A stretch of 64,000 nucleotides of DNA from Linyphia triangularis (GCA_963978545.1 OZ021732.1:35983123-36047122), one strand, 5' to 3'. Shown: positions 11,813-28,905, numbered from the stretch's first letter. The notes: a model not told the origin generated them from the sequence alone. Numbers and translations are program-made.

Positions 11813-13430
11813 TAAAAGGATGTTCATTGTATTTTAAAACATAAATAAAACAATATTTTATTTTAGATCTATTAGACCGCTAATATTATTACTGATAATA
11901 ATAATAATAATGTGGACCATGTTAAAAATTTTAGGATGGATTTTTTGTTTTATTCTATTAAAAAGTATAATTTTCAAGAGAATGACTAAAACAATATTTT
12001 ATCATACACCGTCCATGTCAATAATGGACTTTACAGCTATTATTCTTTTTTCCCTCAATAACTCAGATGTTGATGCTTAAAGAATGGTTAATAACATTTG
12101 ACATCTAATTTTCTACTTACCCTAATGGGTAAATTTAAAGCTAAATATAAACGAGGAAATGATAATTTTAATAAAGACAAATACATTAAAACAATCAAAA
12201 CCAAAGATTAATCATGTCACCAAAATAAAATATAAAGATATATCTAATTAAAAAAAAATTAAGTTGAAACCATTGCTTGAAATATATTACTATGCCAAAC
12301 AATTTCCTTTGTATGACAAATGCTTTGTTGTGCCTTTTCTTTAACAATAAACTTATTCCAGAAATTAGATCATCATCGCTTACCCTAGGCGGTCATTAGG
12401 TACAGAGGATATTTAAATTTGCTTTATTTTACACAACATATTCATGTTTGCATTTCGTATCTTCTGTTAAGGCATTAAAATAATTCACTAGGGACTAAGT
12501 ACACATTAGTTTATATGTAGATTTTCTATTCAGGATGCTAATTGTTCCGAATATTCTCAAACACTGTTCATGAATGAAAAATTTACATATATACTCACTT
12601 CACAAACAGTTTATTAAGGAAAAATCGAATGGAATATAAAAATGTGATTTTTAACATAGACGTTAAATTGAGTTAAGTGATTTATATTTCCACGATGAAT
12701 ATAGTTTATAAGCATGTGATTTTAAAGAAATTTAAATGATTAATTTTTAAAATTAGTTAATTTTGGCGTAGCTTTAAATTGAACCTAAATATTTAATAAA
12801 ATAAAATGCAGTAAGCAAACTATAGTATTTAAATGATGAGACGCTGCCATTTTTATAATCAATTGAAATCGATGTGTATGTTTGCATTATTTCTTCATTG
12901 CAATGATTTTTGATTAATATAATATTTCGTTTCCTTCATTCTTATTTGCATTCAATATTTTGTATAAGTTATTAAATTTGAACCAATAACAAGACTACCC
13001 TCCAATTTTATTATTCTTTGTTTAACGAACAAATAACAGTTGGGCAAAATTTTAACTAATTTCAGTTTACTTTATCTGTATTATACGTATGCATATACGT
13101 CTGTATATAACGATTTTATTTAATTTATCTGTATTGTAATTATCAGTATTATATACCTGCACGCTTTTTATCCCCGTTTTTAATATTTGAAAGAGAATCT
13201 AAACACATTCCGAAAGCCGAATGAGCTATTTAGAAATCTTAATAAGAGGTTTTACTCCATCAGGATAATGAAATAATACCAAACCATTATCCAACTAAAA
13301 GATATCACCAAGCGGCTTAGCTGTAATGGAAAAATACACATTATTAAACTATATTACATTGTAAGTATATTCATATTACTTGTATAAGTGAGGCAATTAC
13401 AAACAATCTAGTGCTAATCATTTAATAAAC
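11813..13430. other. AT-rich non-coding DNA
   Basis: A/T-rich sequence with short AAT microsatellite-like patches (near 11895). No gene is supported. Confidence 0.6.
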
Positions 13431-13439
13431 TTCTGTCTT

Positions 13440-13930
13440 AAAACGACGTCGACGCAAAATCTTTATCGAAATTCATATTCACCAGCAACACCCTATAAAA
13501 TACTCTCTGAATTAATTAATCTCTCCCCTTTTTGTGACGTTTGGTAACAGTAGAACAATCAGAGTACTTTGGTTAAAAGCCTTCTCTGCCCTGTGTTTGT
13601 AGATCTTGCGGATTCATGGCTATTTATTTGAGTATTTAATGGAAACTGATCTGACACAATCCATGAAGGATGATGAGAACCTTTCCCCTGCAGGCAGTAT
13701 TTGCTGAGTCCCTGAAGATGCATTTATCTCCATGTATTTCGTGAATGTCTATCTATGCATTTCACTCACTATATATGTACAGAAGGGGGCACAGGTGATA
13801 TTTAAGGGCATCAACAGAGCTGATTGACTTTGATGGCAAAGGGAGGCATCACGGGGATTTATGATGTTCATGCATCAAAGATTCCATTGCTTGACAGAGA
13901 ATTTTAGAAGGAATTTTGGTCTATAACAGC
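13440..13930. other. GC-richer complex-sequence island
   Basis: Balanced, non-repetitive sequence (for example around 13660-13880, with CCTGCAGGCAG and AGGGAGGCATCACGGGG) between long A/T-rich flanks. All frames are short. The contrast with the background suggests constrained non-coding sequence such as an enhancer, but this is inference from texture alone. Confidence 0.35.
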
Positions 13931-15123
13931 AAGGTGTTGACTGAAAAGTAACGAAAGAAAGAAACGGGTTTTATGGGTAGTTTTACTTTTATGCATACAT
14001 TTATTTTTTTGGAATTATGTAAAAGTTCTGATTATTTAAGAGTATGAAAGAACATGCATTGTATTTTATAAAATTATTTTCTTGAAATATACAAGACTAA
14101 AATTTTATAAATAGGATAACTACATTTTCCAATTTAATAAAATATATTATTATTCATTTATCAGAGTTCATATTTACTTAAATTATATTATAACGTTCTT
14201 TGAAGGAATTTGTAATAAAATGGCTTTAAAATATACCTACAGCAATAGTAAATTTGTAAAAATAAACATTATAGTAAATTAATTCTAATAAACAGTTTCA
14301 TTAAAATAATAAGATGTATGTTTGTTATACAAACAAGCTAAGAAATTTTTAATGTGGTAGATTATCTTTCTCTAATTTTACAAAAGTCCATGACTAACAT
14401 TTAATTTTTTCACATAGATAGTACAGCCGAAACAAAGAAAGTCTAACCTATATAAGAGCACATACTATTTTTATGGTATTATTAGAAAAAATAAATAATA
14501 AAATTAGCTTAATATTAAAAGTTTAAATAAAATCAAGTCATGGGAACTAGGCTAGCCTCTGAATACGAACAACACCTTTGCCTCCAAGCTATTGATTCAA
14601 TAGCTTTGCTCTTTCAGGGAGGTAGTTTAAATTTTTCAAGTCTAATTTTTGGAAATTGGTAGTACCTACATCCTTGGAGCTACACAAAGATAATTTGAAG
14701 TTTTAAATTGATTTCTTTAAAAGACAACGCTGAATGGTTGCTCTTAAATACTCACATCAATACTTGTTCACTGAAAAAAAAAGAAATTTTGGATTTTTTT
14801 TCCCTCTTTGTAAAAAATCTATATAATATATTCAATTAATGAATTATAAAATTTGTGGACCTTTTTGTATTATTTAAAGAGTTTCAAAATTTCCCCTCCT
14901 TTTTAATATTTTTTTTTAAAAGTAACTAACAATGATAATATATTATGAATCTTCTAAATTTTTTTAGTAATTAGGATATAAAAGTGAGAACGTAATTTTA
15001 AATATTTAAGAATGATTTAGAAGTATATAATTATGTGTATGTTTTAAGTTTAAAATTGTGGAATACTTCTATATAATATTTGATACAAAAAAATTACCTA
15101 AAAAATAAATATTTCTGAGGTTT

Positions 15124-15163
<40 letters not shown>

Positions 15164-18100
15164 AAGTGAACTATTTTTTAATAACTGTTTTAGGTATAGT
15201 AAATTCTGAAATTTATTTCCAGCTTTCATTTAAGTTAATCAGAAAAAAAATGTGTCTAAGAAAAATGCATTTTATTTAAATTTATACCTAGTTTGCAATT
15301 CTAATTTGAAATGTTCATCACATATTCTTTTATGACTGAAATATCCATTTAAATTGATATATACTCAAATTTGACGGACGTAATAAGTCATTACAAAGGC
15401 ATTTTTGTGATTACTATATGCATTGATAAAAAAATTCAAAACTATGTTAATTATGGGATACATACGTGGACAATTACATTTAATTTTCAATAACCCTGCG
15501 GATAATTTTTTTTCAAATATTCTGACTTTATCATGGGAAAATGAAAAACTAGTGCTTATTTTTAACTCATAATAGTTTATTATTATATTTTATAAGGAAC
15601 AGTAAATTATTCACATTAGTTTCTTAAAAATTAAAATAAAGTACTTTATTATATATTTTTAATTATTATACGTAATCTTGTATGCTACTTGTAGCATACT
15701 TAAATATGAAAATCATTCAAGAAATATACCCAAATATTATTTAAGCTGCTTAAAAAACTTGTTTATTTTTAATTTAAACCAACAGCCAGCTTCGTTCTAA
15801 AATTATTGTTTAAAAATATGCTCGAGTATATTTTATTCATCCCAGAGGTACAATTTTTTTGGATGTGAAGAACAGTTGCTTATAAATATAGTTTAAATCG
15901 TCTTTGAGAAAATTCTTTACACTTTTTTAAACTCCAAAAAGTTGTTTTTGGATGAGTTCCCAGAGGAAATGTATAGTATGCTATAAAGAAAAAGTTAATT
16001 TTCCTAGTTGCTGCTTGCTCTTCTTTTGCTATTAAAGTCTGTTTACTTTGAATACGTAAGTGTTCTCTAAAATTTCTGGAGGGACATTTTGTGAAGTGTT
16101 TCTTTGGTATTATATCTAACTATTTCACAAAGATCTGTACACATTCCATTAAGGGATATATATTTAACGAAGCGTTTTCAGGAACAGAAAAGAATTTGAT
16201 GGCGTAAAAAAATTGAGCAAAATGAAAGGGTACACTGAATTATACAAAACTAAAATAAATTTGCAGTCACTTTGGTATTTATATTTGTCTGAATTTTTAT
16301 TTCAACAAAATTCTTGCATCGTGAGGAATTTAAACAAAACATAGTTTTTGTATCATATTAGTAAAGATTTTAGTGGCAAAAAGTTTATTGCAATGTTTGT
16401 GTGTTAGTTTGCTAAAATGTGGTATCTCAAGTTAGTTTGGGAATATTTATATATGAGGTTTATTTAAGGAATTCCAATGAAAAAAAAAGTATCTCCTTTA
16501 GAAAAGCAAGAAATTTTTTGAGGTACATAAATAGAAAATAAGCTAACTTTGAAGAAACAAATATCACATTATAAATACCAAATATTCATACTTAAATATC
16601 CCATAAGAAACTAAGGTAACACGAGGTAAAGTAGCTAGAAGTCATTCAAAGAGATTTGATCACTGGGTATCCATTATTGTAAGAAGTGGTCTTAGAGAAA
16701 CTTTTATTACTTGTTTTTTTTACCCTTTTATGCATTGCACTACCTGAAAGGAAGAAAATTTTGGCATAGAATGACTTTATAAAATTATAAAATATACCTT
16801 GTCTGTCGAAGTATAGGAAATTCCATTGAAAGTAACAGACAATAACAACTTGAATTGCGTATATAAATAAATGATCTCAACAAAATAATTAGAATTTTCA
16901 CTTAAAAACAGCATTATTATGATGGATATTTAAAACTTTATTGAATCGTCTTTTTTTGCACTAAAATTTCATTCTTTACTTTCTCCAAAAAATTGCATAC
17001 TGTAAAGCCAATTTCTATATAAATCATAAAAGAATAATATTTTCATCTGGTGAAGTTTTTTAACCTCTGTAAACTTTTTCTTCAGATACCTTTTTTTGGT
17101 CTACGTGTATAAAATTTTATGAATAAAATACTAATTAGATCAAGTACTAGTCGGCTACAAAAAGTGCTGATTAACTACAGCCCCTTGTATAAAATGCAGG
17201 GATTGAAGAGACAACATTTAGAATACTTTTAGGCATTTAATATAAATCTATTTAACAACCAAAATTATTTAAAATTTTATGTTGCAAAACTACTTAATAG
17301 TCAATCTTCTCGAGGCAGATAATGTCAAGAATCCATTACCATCTTTTCTCCTTAATCTTCTTTGAAAAGCGTTTCATTGCTGACATTTAGCTTTTAAGGA
17401 ATCAATTAATTAGTTTTAATTAAAAGCTTTTCTCTAGTAAAACACGGTAATGGTGTCATGTTTTAGATTTGTTTAAAAAAGAGTTCATCGAAGCTGTCGA
17501 TCGAAATAAGTCGAACTTGGTATAAAAGGTTCTGGATGCTATCAAAAATTTAAGAAGTTAGCAACGAAAAAAAGCAAAAATTTAGTAAAGGTATCTTTTA
17601 ATTTAATCAACTATTCTAAAACACTTCGTGAAACTTCTATCGAAGGTTGCATTTGATGAAGTTGAATTTTTCAACGAAAATTGAACTTTTTTTCAGATGA
17701 CATAAAAGGGGTTTAAAATACTTTATAACAAAATGACTGAACAAAAATAGATAATTTAAACTGGTATTATTTTATTATAGCAATAAAATTATATTTTCCC
17801 TAAATTTAAATGTTTAAAAAGACAATGCTTGTTTTCAGGTATAGAATGTTTTAGTCCAAAATCTTGAATTAAACCAGAGTGCTTTTTCAATGAAACCATT
17901 TGGACTGTAACAGTTGAAATCCTCTCATCTACTAGGGAAACAATTATGCAATAATTTTATATCTTTTAAACTGTAAACCGTATTTCGATTGACAAATACG
18001 ATAATTTTTTTATAAAATTTAACAAAAAGGTAAAGCCTTTTTAAGAGTTAATTTCCTTTTCAAAATTCAATTCAAAGGTCAAGAATGGTTAATGAGTTTA

Positions 18101-19495
18101 ATAGTTAATTTTTACAACATAAGTAGTTTGGGAAGAAAAGTCCATTCACAGACATTGTGATTTGAAATTACTTTGTTTTGTGTTGGAAAGCTTATTAGAT
18201 GTCGAGTCTCATTGAAACACAGCAATATTATCGATTGACTAAAATCGATGCTGTTTTAAATTAGCAACAAATTAGCTTCGGTAGTACTTTGTCATCGAGC
18301 AGTTGTTATGAGTGACAAAAGGACTAATCTAATAAAAATAATTTTAAATATCACGTTTATAGAAGGGTATTTTTTACTTCAAGTTTACAGGTTTTGTAGT
18401 TGAAATAATTTTTTTTTTTAAATTTAAAAAAAAACACTTCAAATCACTTGTTTTGAAGAGTTCATGTGTTTAACGATTGCAAAGCTTATTTTAACAATAA
18501 TTAAACCTACAAAAAATACTATAAATAAATTGAATATATAAGGTTTTAGACGATATTATACTTTTAGTTCATAAAAAGGTAATTTTCAGTGAAAATAAAA
18601 TGTATATTTTTATTTTAATATGTTTTATTTACATATTCACTAGAAAAGTTGAAAATTTATAAAAAATATGCAATACTTGTCACCATATTATATTTAGGAA
18701 TTGTAAAAATATGACAGATTCTAAAATTGAACAAATTTACTTGATACATAACGCACTTAGATTGTCTGAGATCTGCATTTTAAGTTTTACCAAATACCAT
18801 ATTTATCTATTCAAAAAGCTAGAGTGAACTTAAAATTGAGTATTGTAGTATGCACAAATTATCAGTAACACTATTTTGTGTTTGTTGTTATACAGAGTAA
18901 AGACGAAACTAATTCATAAATTTGTAAAAAAAATCTTAATTGATATTTTATAGACATCTTAATTGTGAAAATTTCCTAAAATAGTTTTTCAATATTTTTT
19001 TTAGAAAAGATGAGCCACTCTTGAGAAGATAGTAGTTCATTAATATAAAAAACTCTTCATAATTGTTTGCGCACAATACATATTTATAGACTAGCTTTGT
19101 ATAAGTCATTAAATATTTAAAAATGGTGTTCCTCTTACAAAATATTTATTAATCGTTTATACCTATTTTATTTAATAGTATATTTAATCATTAATAAATA
19201 CTGAAAATATAAAATACTGGCACAATTAAAAATTATTTTTACCTTCTCGGACATTTCAATTTCCACAAATAATTTTAGAATTGAGGAACAATATTTGTTT
19301 TGTGTTGTTAAATGATTTTAATGAGAGCCGATATCAGAAACAATTAATTGAGTTCGAAAGCTTGTAAACATTCGTCAATTTGTTTTACCATAACAGCATT
19401 GACACCAACTGTATTAAACACTTAAAGTCTATCTTCCAGGAAGGCTAGTATAATTAAATTTCAAAATACATCCTCCATGAATCTATTTAATTAAA
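13931..19495. other. AT-rich gene desert
   Basis: More than 5 kb without an open frame of 60 codons or a recognisable repeat other than poly-A at about 15127-15160 and a short palindrome GTATGCTAC-TT-GTAGCATAC at 15680-15699. Confidence 0.6.
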
Positions 19496-19499
19496 ACTC

Positions 19500-19840
19500 C
19501 CTTACACAAAGAAGAAAACGCGACAAATTCCCCCGCCAAACTCTTTCACTCACTCGAAGCTTTTGTGTCAATTTTCCTTTTCGTTAATAACTCTTCAAAT
19601 GGCACTCACAGTGATTAATCGCCAAATCAGTTAGTCTCGCCACCACCTGTTTCTAAAATAATGGACCTCGAATGCTTCGATAAGTCTTCAATGCCCCGGC
19701 CGAATTAATGAATTTCCTTTTCAAAATAAGTCAAAGGAAATAATTCAGCAGTAATTTCCCAGAGAAGAGCTATTAGTAGGACTTTTAATTGCATATTATG
19801 ACGAGAGGGTGGCTTTTGTAGATGTACTCATCACGGAATT
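19500..19840. other. GC-richer complex-sequence island, candidate conserved element
   Basis: Contains mixed-composition sequence with several TAATTA/ATTAATGA-type cores and CCCCGGCCG, in a desert of A/T simple sequence. No reading frame reaches 60 codons. ATTA-type cores are frequent by chance in AT-rich DNA, so a homeodomain-enhancer reading is only a possibility. Confidence 0.35.
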
Positions 19841-22010
19841 TGTCTTCTGAGTAATTGTATTGAGTGTTGTAGATGGAAGGTGTAGACTTTGGGTAGATGT
19901 GTTGAAAAATATCTCCAGATTCAATATGACACCTTTTTAATTTTTTAGTGAGTAATACTTAATGGAGATTGGTTAGTGAACTGATAAATATTAAGCACTG
20001 TGTCCTGAATTAATATAATTTATATGTAATAGTAGTAATAGTAATTACTATGAAAGTTGTTTCGTGAAAAGAAATTGCGTATAGATTGTAAGAACTTCTA
20101 TAATCTTTTTTGGTATATCCACATTACCTCTTACAAACGCTTTAAAAAATTATAACTTTAATTTAAAGACAAATTTTCATAAATTCACTTTTCTTTTATA
20201 GTGAAAAATCATTTCTGTTGCATGGGACATTAAAAATTCATTTTCAAAATCCATCAACCAAGTGTATTTTATTTTTGAAATCTTAATCATCAATCCATTT
20301 GACAAAAGAAACCAACAAAATGATTGCAACCTTGAATGTACACTTGTTCACATGATTCATTTGAGTCCTCCATTACCTAACTAAAGTAGAAATCGATACG
20401 AAATAAAAGAAAAAAAAATAATCGATTACGTCTTGAAATATTGCTAACGATTTATCAATGTTTTAACCAAATGATATGGGTTGCCTGAAAATGAAGCGGT
20501 GTACAGGTGCTAGTTAAACGCGTAGACATATTCGATTATAGTTTTCTCATTTTATTGTATTTTGTTTCTGAAACAATTTGATTTATTAGCAGTAATTCTG
20601 ATTATATTTTGGGCACCAAAAATAAATAAAGAGTTTTAAACCTACAACACTTAAATAAAGGTCTCAGAAAGGCTGTTGGAAGTTAAAATGATCAATACCA
20701 AGTATTTTAGTTAGTATTCTAGGGTTGTTAAAGTATTTTAAAATTGATCTTAATGTGTATAACAAATGTGTATGTTTTTAAATACAAATTTAGTGCATGA
20801 AGCAAATTAATTTATTTGCTGTTAAGTTAATGATATTATAGCAAATCGAATAAAAATAAGTAAACTTTGAAATACCTTTTTCGAACTGGAAGTTTGGGCT
20901 TTACGAGATTTAGTCAATCTGAATTCCCATTCTACTGAAACCTCGATTTTAAAATCACTGAATCACAAATGTTGCCATTCTTTCTGAGTATTTCCTTCTC
21001 GTTTTATTTCATACATTTATCACATTGAATCTGATTCAGTGAGAATTTTTAAGGAATACACCATAAAAGTTATTGTATGAGCTATTTCCTTTTCCTCTGC
21101 TTTTTTTAAGGAATATATTTCTTATAAGTAAAGGAGATATATGGTGGATGTTGGCAAAATAAATTTTATGCTGTTTCATGAAAAAGTAACAAACTTTATG
21201 TAGTGTATGAATTAGTTTTTTTAAAATAATTATTTAAAAAAATTGTAATGTTTTATACGTGTAAAAGTGGTGTTAAGTGTAAATATATATAAAAAAATTC
21301 CTCGCAAAATTTACTTCTAGTTTTTTTTTCTAGTAACTTTAAATTCCTAAAAAAACTTCCTTAATAAACGTGTGAGACTTCGATAAAAATTAAAAAATTA
21401 TAAGAACTAAACTGTAGTGGATATTTATTCATAGGTTTTTCATATTAAATATTAAATGTGAAGGTTCTGATAATTTTGTTTTCATCAGGATACTTGAAGA
21501 AAAATTTTCTGTCACTATATAATTTTGTTTGCATAATACATCTTTCAGTTGCTAACGTAGTACAATAGGAAAAATCTTAATACCATTAAATGATTTAATC
21601 TTTTTCAGTTATCTTTTCATTTCAAAAGTTATTGTTTATGTTTTGTAGTCTTTTTCTTGAAAATACTATTCTTTAAGATTTTTGACGAGCTTTGCGATTG
21701 TATCTCTATAACAGTAGGACGTACAGAAACATTTATTGAATAAAATATGTAGCAACATTAGATGTTTTATGTAAAAAAGTTATTTTCTATGTTTAATGGA
21801 ATAGGAGATACTCTAAAGTTTCATGAGATGTCAACCTATAATAATTTATGTATATGTAGGAGTGGTAAACACATTATTTTACTGCAATGTCTGCCAGCTT
21901 TAATGGGAAAAAAAAGTAGATGTTCAAATAATAGCAACGTAAAATAACAAGTAGACATATTAAAATAATGTATCCAATCATATATAATATTAATAAAAAC
22001 ATTGTATCAT
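19841..22010. other. AT-rich non-coding DNA
   Basis: No supported gene. The 61-codon frame at 21762-21947 shows no motif. Confidence 0.6.
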
Positions 22011-22014
22011 TTTT

Positions 22015-22780
22015 GCCGCGTGGTGCACACAAATAGTATGCATTCAAATAGTTGAAACTATTTCACGTGGGGTACAGATCTTGATAAAGTAAGAAAAAGT
22101 GAAGTTGAGTGGAATACGTGGTCTGGAAAAGAATTTTGTTTGAGATAAGAATCTCGTGAAAACACCATACACTGTTGATTGAGACAAGCCATTGTGGAAT
22201 TTGGGGAAAAAGGCAAAAAGAATTGTTTCAGACGATGTTCTTTCTCATACCTTCACCACCGCTAACCAGTGTTTCAAGTGTTTCAACTTTCACTGAAGCA
22301 GGATAACAAATACTTGTTGCTTTATATAGTGGTGACAGGTCAACAACATTATATGTTTTACGTTATCTGCCATTCTCCAAATCTATTACTGACAGCAAGT
22401 TAAATCATTCAAAGTTAACACCGATGCAAGATGCTGCTATGTACCCATGTCTTCTGTACATATTTCTGTAAGTACAGACCTGGAAGGGCAAATTGTAAAA
22501 TCTTATGACCTGGAGTTGTAAGAAGGTCATAAAAAGAGTTCTTTCTATTAAAACTATCAGGGATCCATTTTCGCAATCATTCCTGATCTTCATTTCTTGT
22601 CAATTCAAGATAGGAGTACTAAAGCTTGGGTTTGTAGAAAAGCCGGTCTCAATTGTTCCATAATACGTAAAAACTACCCTTGACAAACCTATGACAATAC
22701 AGCGGACACTATAATTGATGACAAGGAAGATGATCCAACATGACTCTTAATGGAAAAAGTAAAGAAGTAACTATCCGAGC
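22015..22780. other. Complex-sequence island, possible eroded repeat
   Basis: About 750 bp of mixed sequence, with a 62-codon minus frame (22405-22593) and short plus frames, none recognisable. It runs directly into the duplicated block at 22797-23293, so the whole 22.0-23.3 kb segment may be one decayed transposable element whose family I cannot name. Confidence 0.35.
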
Positions 22781-22796
22781 TTTGGAGGTCAATATT

Positions 22797-23293
22797 TCTA
22801 CTATCATTCATTATTTATTTCTATTATATTCCTACTTTTTTATTTCAATACTATTATTTTAATACCTACATTGTTTTATTTTTCATTAAAGTTACCAGGT
22901 TTTGCAGTATGAAACTGTTTTTAAAATCAGATCTTTCTATATACACATTATAGTAGGTTTTCATATCATAATTTTCAGAGTAACTAGAAAAGTTAATACT
23001 CTACAACCTAAATTTTTCCCCTTAAAGATGCAATGATAAACCGATATGATTGGTAAATTGAAAAATATCCAGCATTTCAGAATGTTGATAGATTGATATC
23101 ATCATTATTACTTATAGATATATACATTATTATATTACTTCTACTTTTTATTTTACAATACTATTATTATAATATCGACATTTTTTATTTTTGATTAAAG
23201 TTGTTGGACTTTTCAGAAAAAAAAGTATTTTTACAACTAGCTCTGCCTACACATAAAATATTATGGGTTCTCATTTTATAAACCTTCAATGTA
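22797..23293. repeat. Diverged direct duplication, period about 300 bp
   Basis: The block at about 22797-22990 is repeated at about 23096-23293 in the same orientation. Shared order: ATTATATT-CTAC, CAATACTATTATT, TTTTATTTTTxATTAAAGTT, a GTATTTTT/CTGTTTTT block, then ACACATTATA- or ACATAAAATATTA- and TCATAT/TCATTT. Divergence is substantial, so the duplication is old. Confidence 0.65.
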
Positions 23294-24171
23294 GAGCAGA
23301 TCCTTTATTATTACTCTTAGAAAATTAGTTGTTGCATAAAATTTGTAGAAAATTTTGGGTTCTACAGCTTTTATCAAAATATTTCTCTCAATGGTGTACC
23401 ATTACGAAAATATGATGGGGAAAAAAAAAGTCTTAAAAAAGTTGCATTTTTACTAAAAAGCTTTTGATACTGCGTAACTCTTTACATAATATTTCTACAA
23501 AAAGATATTGTACACAAAGGGTGTATAAATTTAGTACTCAACAATTTTTGAACATAGCATGTTTTTTAAAAATGCGGTGGTAAAAAAATTATGATCTATA
23601 AACTGAAAACCATTTTTTTTTTTTTTTTTTTTTGGCTTTTGGCACACTTAGTTGAATGCATAAAGGTTAGAAGGTTGGAAACTTAGACTGTGAACCGTGA
23701 GATCGACTTATATGACATATAAAAAAAATTAGAGCTTCTTAACCATTTTCAAGTTAATATGTTTTCATTCCGTGTATTAATTTAATCAAGTATACTTAGG
23801 TTTAAAAATTCCGAACTTAGGTCTTCATGCTTTGGGAATTCATTGGTGAATTGTATGTAAAGTCTACTTTTAATAATTAGGATCGTATAATATATTAATA
23901 GACAAAAACAAAGTATATTTGTTTTAAGTTTTGGCGTCAGTACAAACAACTTGATGAGATGTAACTTTAGTTGATAACTAAGTACTTGCTTTACTAATAA
24001 GTGCATTCTGCACATCAAAGCACACTGATAAGTATGATTTTGAAGAATAGCAATATTTCATAAAACTTTCTTGTACTGGAACAGCTTTTTTTTTCTTTTC
24101 AGTATAAACTCTGGGTGTGAAATCTATTTAAAATACACGTATTTAATTATATTAAAAGTATATCTTAAAAA
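23294..24171. other. AT-rich non-coding DNA
   Basis: Includes a poly-T run at about 23612-23633. The 78-codon minus frame at 23782-24018 has no recognisable motif. Confidence 0.6.
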
Positions 24172-24253
24172 ATCATTTGATAGATATTACAACAGCAATT
24201 TTCTTGTGTTTAACTACACAAGAAAATTACTGTAGTAATATCTATCAAATGAT
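24172..24253. repeat. Hairpin: 37-bp stem with two mismatches, 8-nt loop
   Basis: Arms 24172-24208 and 24217-24253 are reverse complements at 35 of 37 positions around the loop TTTAACTA. The two mismatches lie close together in the middle of the stem. Stem length, small loop and internal mismatches resemble a microRNA precursor, but a tiny fold-back transposon or chance inverted duplication is equally possible from sequence alone. Confidence 0.85.
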
Positions 24254-26560
<2,307 letters not shown>

Positions 26561-26569
26561 GCTTTAAAA

Positions 26570-27065
26570 ACAACCGTGATTTATGGTAAACCATCGGTGG
26601 TGATGGATTTCTTAGCTTAGAGAGTAAGTGGGTCAATATATCCTCAACTGTGGCAAGTCAGGACAAAAACTTTCAATGATTTATCAAACGAAAAGTGACT
26701 TTCGATTGATGATAGATCTAAATGGTAGAGAGTTCCCCCAGAACATCAAACAAGAATGAAATTTGCATTCTTCAACTTCTCAATCTGTCAGAAGTCTGTC
26801 CATTCTGTCTTTCTTACTTCTTCCTCAAGAAAAAGTAATTACTCCGTCTGTGATTTAAAAGTCCGAGTCCTAGACAATCAAGTTTTCTTCTTTTCCTTCC
26901 TGAAAGTGCATGGAATTCTTTTAGGATCTTCTCTGTGGAAGGAGCGAAATCGTTTTTCGGATAGGGAATTTCAGTTTTGCTTGCTTTTTTTTGTCGTCAT
27001 CCAAGGCAGTAACGAAGCGCATGGTATGGACAGTAAAGAAAATGGTTTTCTTGTCTTATAAATTT
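26570..27065. other. GC-richer complex-sequence island
   Basis: A plus frame of 101 codons (26756-27061) stays open, but its S/F/L-rich product has no recognised motif, no clear splice boundaries and no obvious upstream promoter. It could be an exon of an unknown gene, but similar texture without open frames elsewhere makes constrained non-coding sequence more likely. Confidence 0.3.
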
Positions 27066-28905
27066 CATTCCGAGTGATTTAAAACAAAGTTTTTTTTTGT
27101 TCGGTCAACTGTTTTGGTGTTTGTTTGGGAATGCGATAGGTTTCTGTGTTCTTTTATTTGTCTGTAATAGTTAAAAGTGTTGGGTAAAACTAGTATAAAA
27201 ATTAGCTTTACCATTTTAAATTCAACTTGATATATATCATGGTATTCAGTAATTCGGATTTCACTAGATGGTAATAAAATTATTTATTTTTTTATAATCC
27301 TTTGTATGAAAACACATAAAATTAAATGCATGGTAATTTTTAGAGAAAATATCTGTTGAATTTTATATATTTCTTGAAAATTCTTGTTCAAAAAGTCATT
27401 TTTATTGCAAAGAAAATTAAAATGAAATAATTTTAGTCAGATGAGAGAAAATGGGGATTAAAATAATAACCATTTTTAAAATCTTGTAATACAACTTTTA
27501 AATTTATTTCAATAAAACTTTTGATGCATATTATATACATTTGATCAATATATATCGATACAAAGTGTGATTTTTAAATTTTGATGAAATTTCTTTTAAT
27601 AGTTTCACAATTTATTATTCACCATTTTCTCCCATCTCGGGGGGGGGGGGGGGAAATAGGGGTAATTCTAAATTAAGTGCGTATTTAAAGAAAAATGTAT
27701 TATATTAATTATAACTAAAATATCACAACTCATTTTAGTGTATTTTTAAACATACTTTTAACAAATAATTACATAAATATGGAATATTAAGACAAAATTC
27801 TAAAATACTTAAATAAAGAACTACTTATACCTGACTATCAAATTCAGGTTTATTTAAAAGGAAGAAAAGGCATCTGGACAACATATAAGAGTCTTCATTA
27901 CTAATGTCAAGAAAATATAATAGTTCCTCAAAATTCGACTACGTTGTACTCATTAGGATTATATATGTAAATGATATTTTATAAGCATTGTGAAATCGGT
28001 TCGCTCGCTATCTATTGTGCCTCCATCTAAAGTCAATAAACATAGGAGTTTCACCAAACATAATTAACATTCATTCAATGTCGCTGCAACTATAAAAAGT
28101 TCCTTGTGGTCCACCATCAGTCCAAGGTTAATAAACATGCAATCCTTGATAAACATCAAATTGTGGTAAGTATTCTCCGGTGGCAGTCCATACCTCAAGT
28201 TTATCATATCATATAAAAAATTCATTAAAAATAACAATAATAATAAAAAAAATAATAATAATAATAAATAAAGACAGTATAAAATTTAAAAATTATACAC
28301 CCATCTTTTCTTTATATAATTATGTTTTTTTTAAGATTATCTGCAAATCTTTGACAAAATATAGGGATTCTGCTGATTTTTAAGGTTGCCGACTATGTTA
28401 AAAAGTCAAGTTTTCATAAAATTTTACAATTATTTCTCATATGATTTTGTAAAAGCTTGTTTCTTAACTATTCTAGATTTACTTTTTTTCATATAAATTT
28501 AATACAAAAAACATAAAACGAATTTCCAATTCAACTTTGTACTTTAAACTCATTTTCTGCAAAATGCAATTTTCCACCGTTTCGTTAACACCATTAAAAA
28601 GATATCTTAAAAAGTAACAAAAATAGTGCTGTGAAATTATCTATGGAAGTTCTTTGTAATGCTCATCATAAAATGACGTTTGATATTAAAGGCCAAGTGC
28701 GATAGTTATTAATTTATAACCACATTTATATAAAAAGTATTTTTAAAAACGTTAATTTTTTTAAATATATATTTTAAACAACCATTTCTCTGCAATTTCT
28801 AAAGATATCTCTTAGCTTCAAAGTTATTTTCAAGACAGTTAACTTTTATGTAAGTGGTTTCCAGAAAATTGCATTCTTTTCATAATAGTTTTGCAGCCAG
28901 TGTTT

